DNA of 6,848 bases, taken from assembly GCA_005882445.1 (NCBI GenBank), contig VBAN01000346.1, positions 1 through 6,848 on the forward strand, written 5' to 3'. Shown here piece after piece: positions 6,063 to 6,848 of the stretch; positions within the stretch are counted from its first letter, which is position 1, and every line of letters starts with the position of its first letter. The stretch comes from Candidatus Segetimicrobium genomatis. Its GTDB lineage: Bacteria > Sysuimicrobiota > Sysuimicrobiia > Sysuimicrobiales > Segetimicrobiaceae. Position numbers and translations under genes: made by a program. The notes beneath the pieces were generated by a model that was given only the letters and a program-made list of their open reading frames with translations, did not search any database and had not been told where the DNA came from.

Positions 6063-6848
6063 GTGCTCGACCTGATCGTCAGACACGGGACGGTGATCGA
6101 CGGAAGCGGGGCCCCCGCGTTCTCGGCCGACGTGGGCGTTCAGGACGGGACGATCGCCTGGTTGGGCGATCTCTCGGATGCCGCCGCGTCCCAGGAACTC
6201 GAGGCGACGGGACTGGTCGTCGCCCCAGGATTCATTGACATCCACAGCCACTCGGATTTCACGCTGCTCGTCGATCCTCGAGCGCACAGTTCGGTCGCCC
6301 AGGGCGTGACGACGGAGTTGATCGGCAACTGCGGACACGGCTGCGCGCCGGTCGCGGACGTTGAGACGGTGAAGGGCAACATCTACGGGTACGGTCCAGA
6401 ACCGCCGATCACATGGACCAGCATGGGAGGGTATCTCCGAACACTCGAGGGCGCACGGCCGGCGGTGAACGTGCTGACCCTCGTCCCCAACGGCATGTTG
6501 TGCAGAGCCGCGCTGGGGCTCAATGACCGGTCGCCCACCCCGGCAGAGCTTCGCCGGATGGGCCGCCTGTTGGAGGAGGGCCTCCTGCGGCACAGAGCAG
6601 ATTGTCGAGCTCTGCAAGATCGCGGCCCGACACGAGGGGCTCTTTGCGCCCCATCTTCGAAACAAGGATGTCGCGGGGCTGGAGGCGATCGACGAGGGTC
6701 TCCGGATTGCCGAAGCGAGCGGCGTGCGCCTGCATATTCCCCATTTGGTGCAGCGGCCGGGAGGGCCTCCCGATGCCAATGCCCAGGCGTTCGCCCTGAT
6801 CGATCGGGCGGTCGGGTCCGGATTGGACGTGTCAATCGACATGCACAC
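6063..6848 (+). pseudogene. N-acyl-D-amino-acid deacylase (D-aminoacylase)-like gene, internally deleted and frameshifted, partial at right edge
   Basis: The family hydrolyses N-acyl-D-amino acids or related amides with zinc. From GTG 6063 the first frame reads 174 conserved residues: the small N-terminal beta domain (LIVRHGTVIDGSG), PGFIDIHSHSD (55-65) with metal ligands His61 and His63, and QGVTTELIGNCG (80-91) with Cys90 matching the zinc-binding Cys of D-aminoacylases. It ends at RLLEEGL (168-174). At about 6585-6594 the family sequence continues one nucleotide out of frame: from GAG 6595 it reads EQIVELCKIAARHEGL, APHLRNKD (His codon 6652-6654), LHIPHLV (His codon 6742-6744) and on to the edge. 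These two His match the later zinc ligands. The block normally found between the halves (the GAFGLSTGL...YAP region, about 20 residues) is missing. So the lesion is a deletion of roughly 50-55 nt, not a simple one-base slip. The original frame stays open but codes Arg-rich nonsense. Relatives have about 480-530 residues, so the C-terminal half lies outside the window. Confidence 0.82.
6574..6586. repeat. Short inverted repeat at the deacylase deletion junction
   Basis: AGGAGG-G-CCTCCT is a perfect 6-bp stem around a single G. It lies directly before the point where the deacylase frame breaks. Most of it encodes the conserved E-E-G-L, so chance cannot be excluded. Confidence 0.5.

Noticed and set aside
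6582..6600. Programmed frameshift or ribosome bypass in the deacylase
   Set aside because: A conserved protein block is absent from the DNA itself, so recoding would not restore the family sequence, and no slippery heptamer is seen.
5745..6848. Minus-strand open frame (367 codons) at the right edge
   Set aside because: Arg/Pro-rich shadow of the dehydrogenase end and the deacylase gene; the plus strand shows zinc-ligand motifs and a good ribosome site.

Overview
The window is GC-rich bacterial DNA in which TTG and GTG starts must be used alongside ATG. It looks like a chromosomal segment of an uncultured, high-GC environmental bacterium. The gene families present do not fix the phylum. I see no RNA gene, transposase, integrase, phage gene or CRISPR array.

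Layout: positions 1-684 hold the first 228 codons of a minus-strand gene for a secreted, repeat-containing protein of the kind often annotated as PEP-CTERM/beta-propeller-like; its C-terminus lies outside the window. A divergent intergenic region (685-1018) follows, with an AT-rich pocket near 721-765 and one small ORF behind a strong Shine-Dalgarno. From 1019 to the right edge all genes lie on the plus strand in an operon-like run: a CUT1-type solute-binding protein (1019-2368), a MalF-type permease (TTG start, 2410-3381), a MalG-type permease (3378-4157, ATGA overlap), an amidohydrolase-2 family hydrolase (4228-5019), a Gfo/Idh/MocA dehydrogenase resembling LigC (5075-6043), and an N-acyl-D-amino-acid deacylase-like gene (from GTG 6063) that runs off the edge. 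No ATPase subunit for the transporter is present in the window.

The genes read as an uptake-and-catabolism module. A binding protein and two permeases import a small organic solute, probably a sugar or a sugar- or acid-like compound. A Zn-type amidohydrolase/lactonase, an NAD(P)-dependent dehydrogenase and a D-aminoacylase-type hydrolase would then process it. The dehydrogenase and the first hydrolase belong to the same broad families as LigC and LigI, which act in consecutive steps of protocatechuate 4,5-cleavage. No ring-cleavage gene is here, so the real substrate is unknown.

The most striking observation is two internal lesions of similar size in this operon. The MalG-type permease lacks about 18-20 residues (the end of the EAA loop plus the fifth membrane helix) with the frame kept. 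The deacylase lacks about 17-20 residues at 6582-6594 and is shifted into another frame. Both junctions abut short perfect inverted repeats. They are either assembly or amplification artefacts or a sign of decay of the locus; raw reads would decide.
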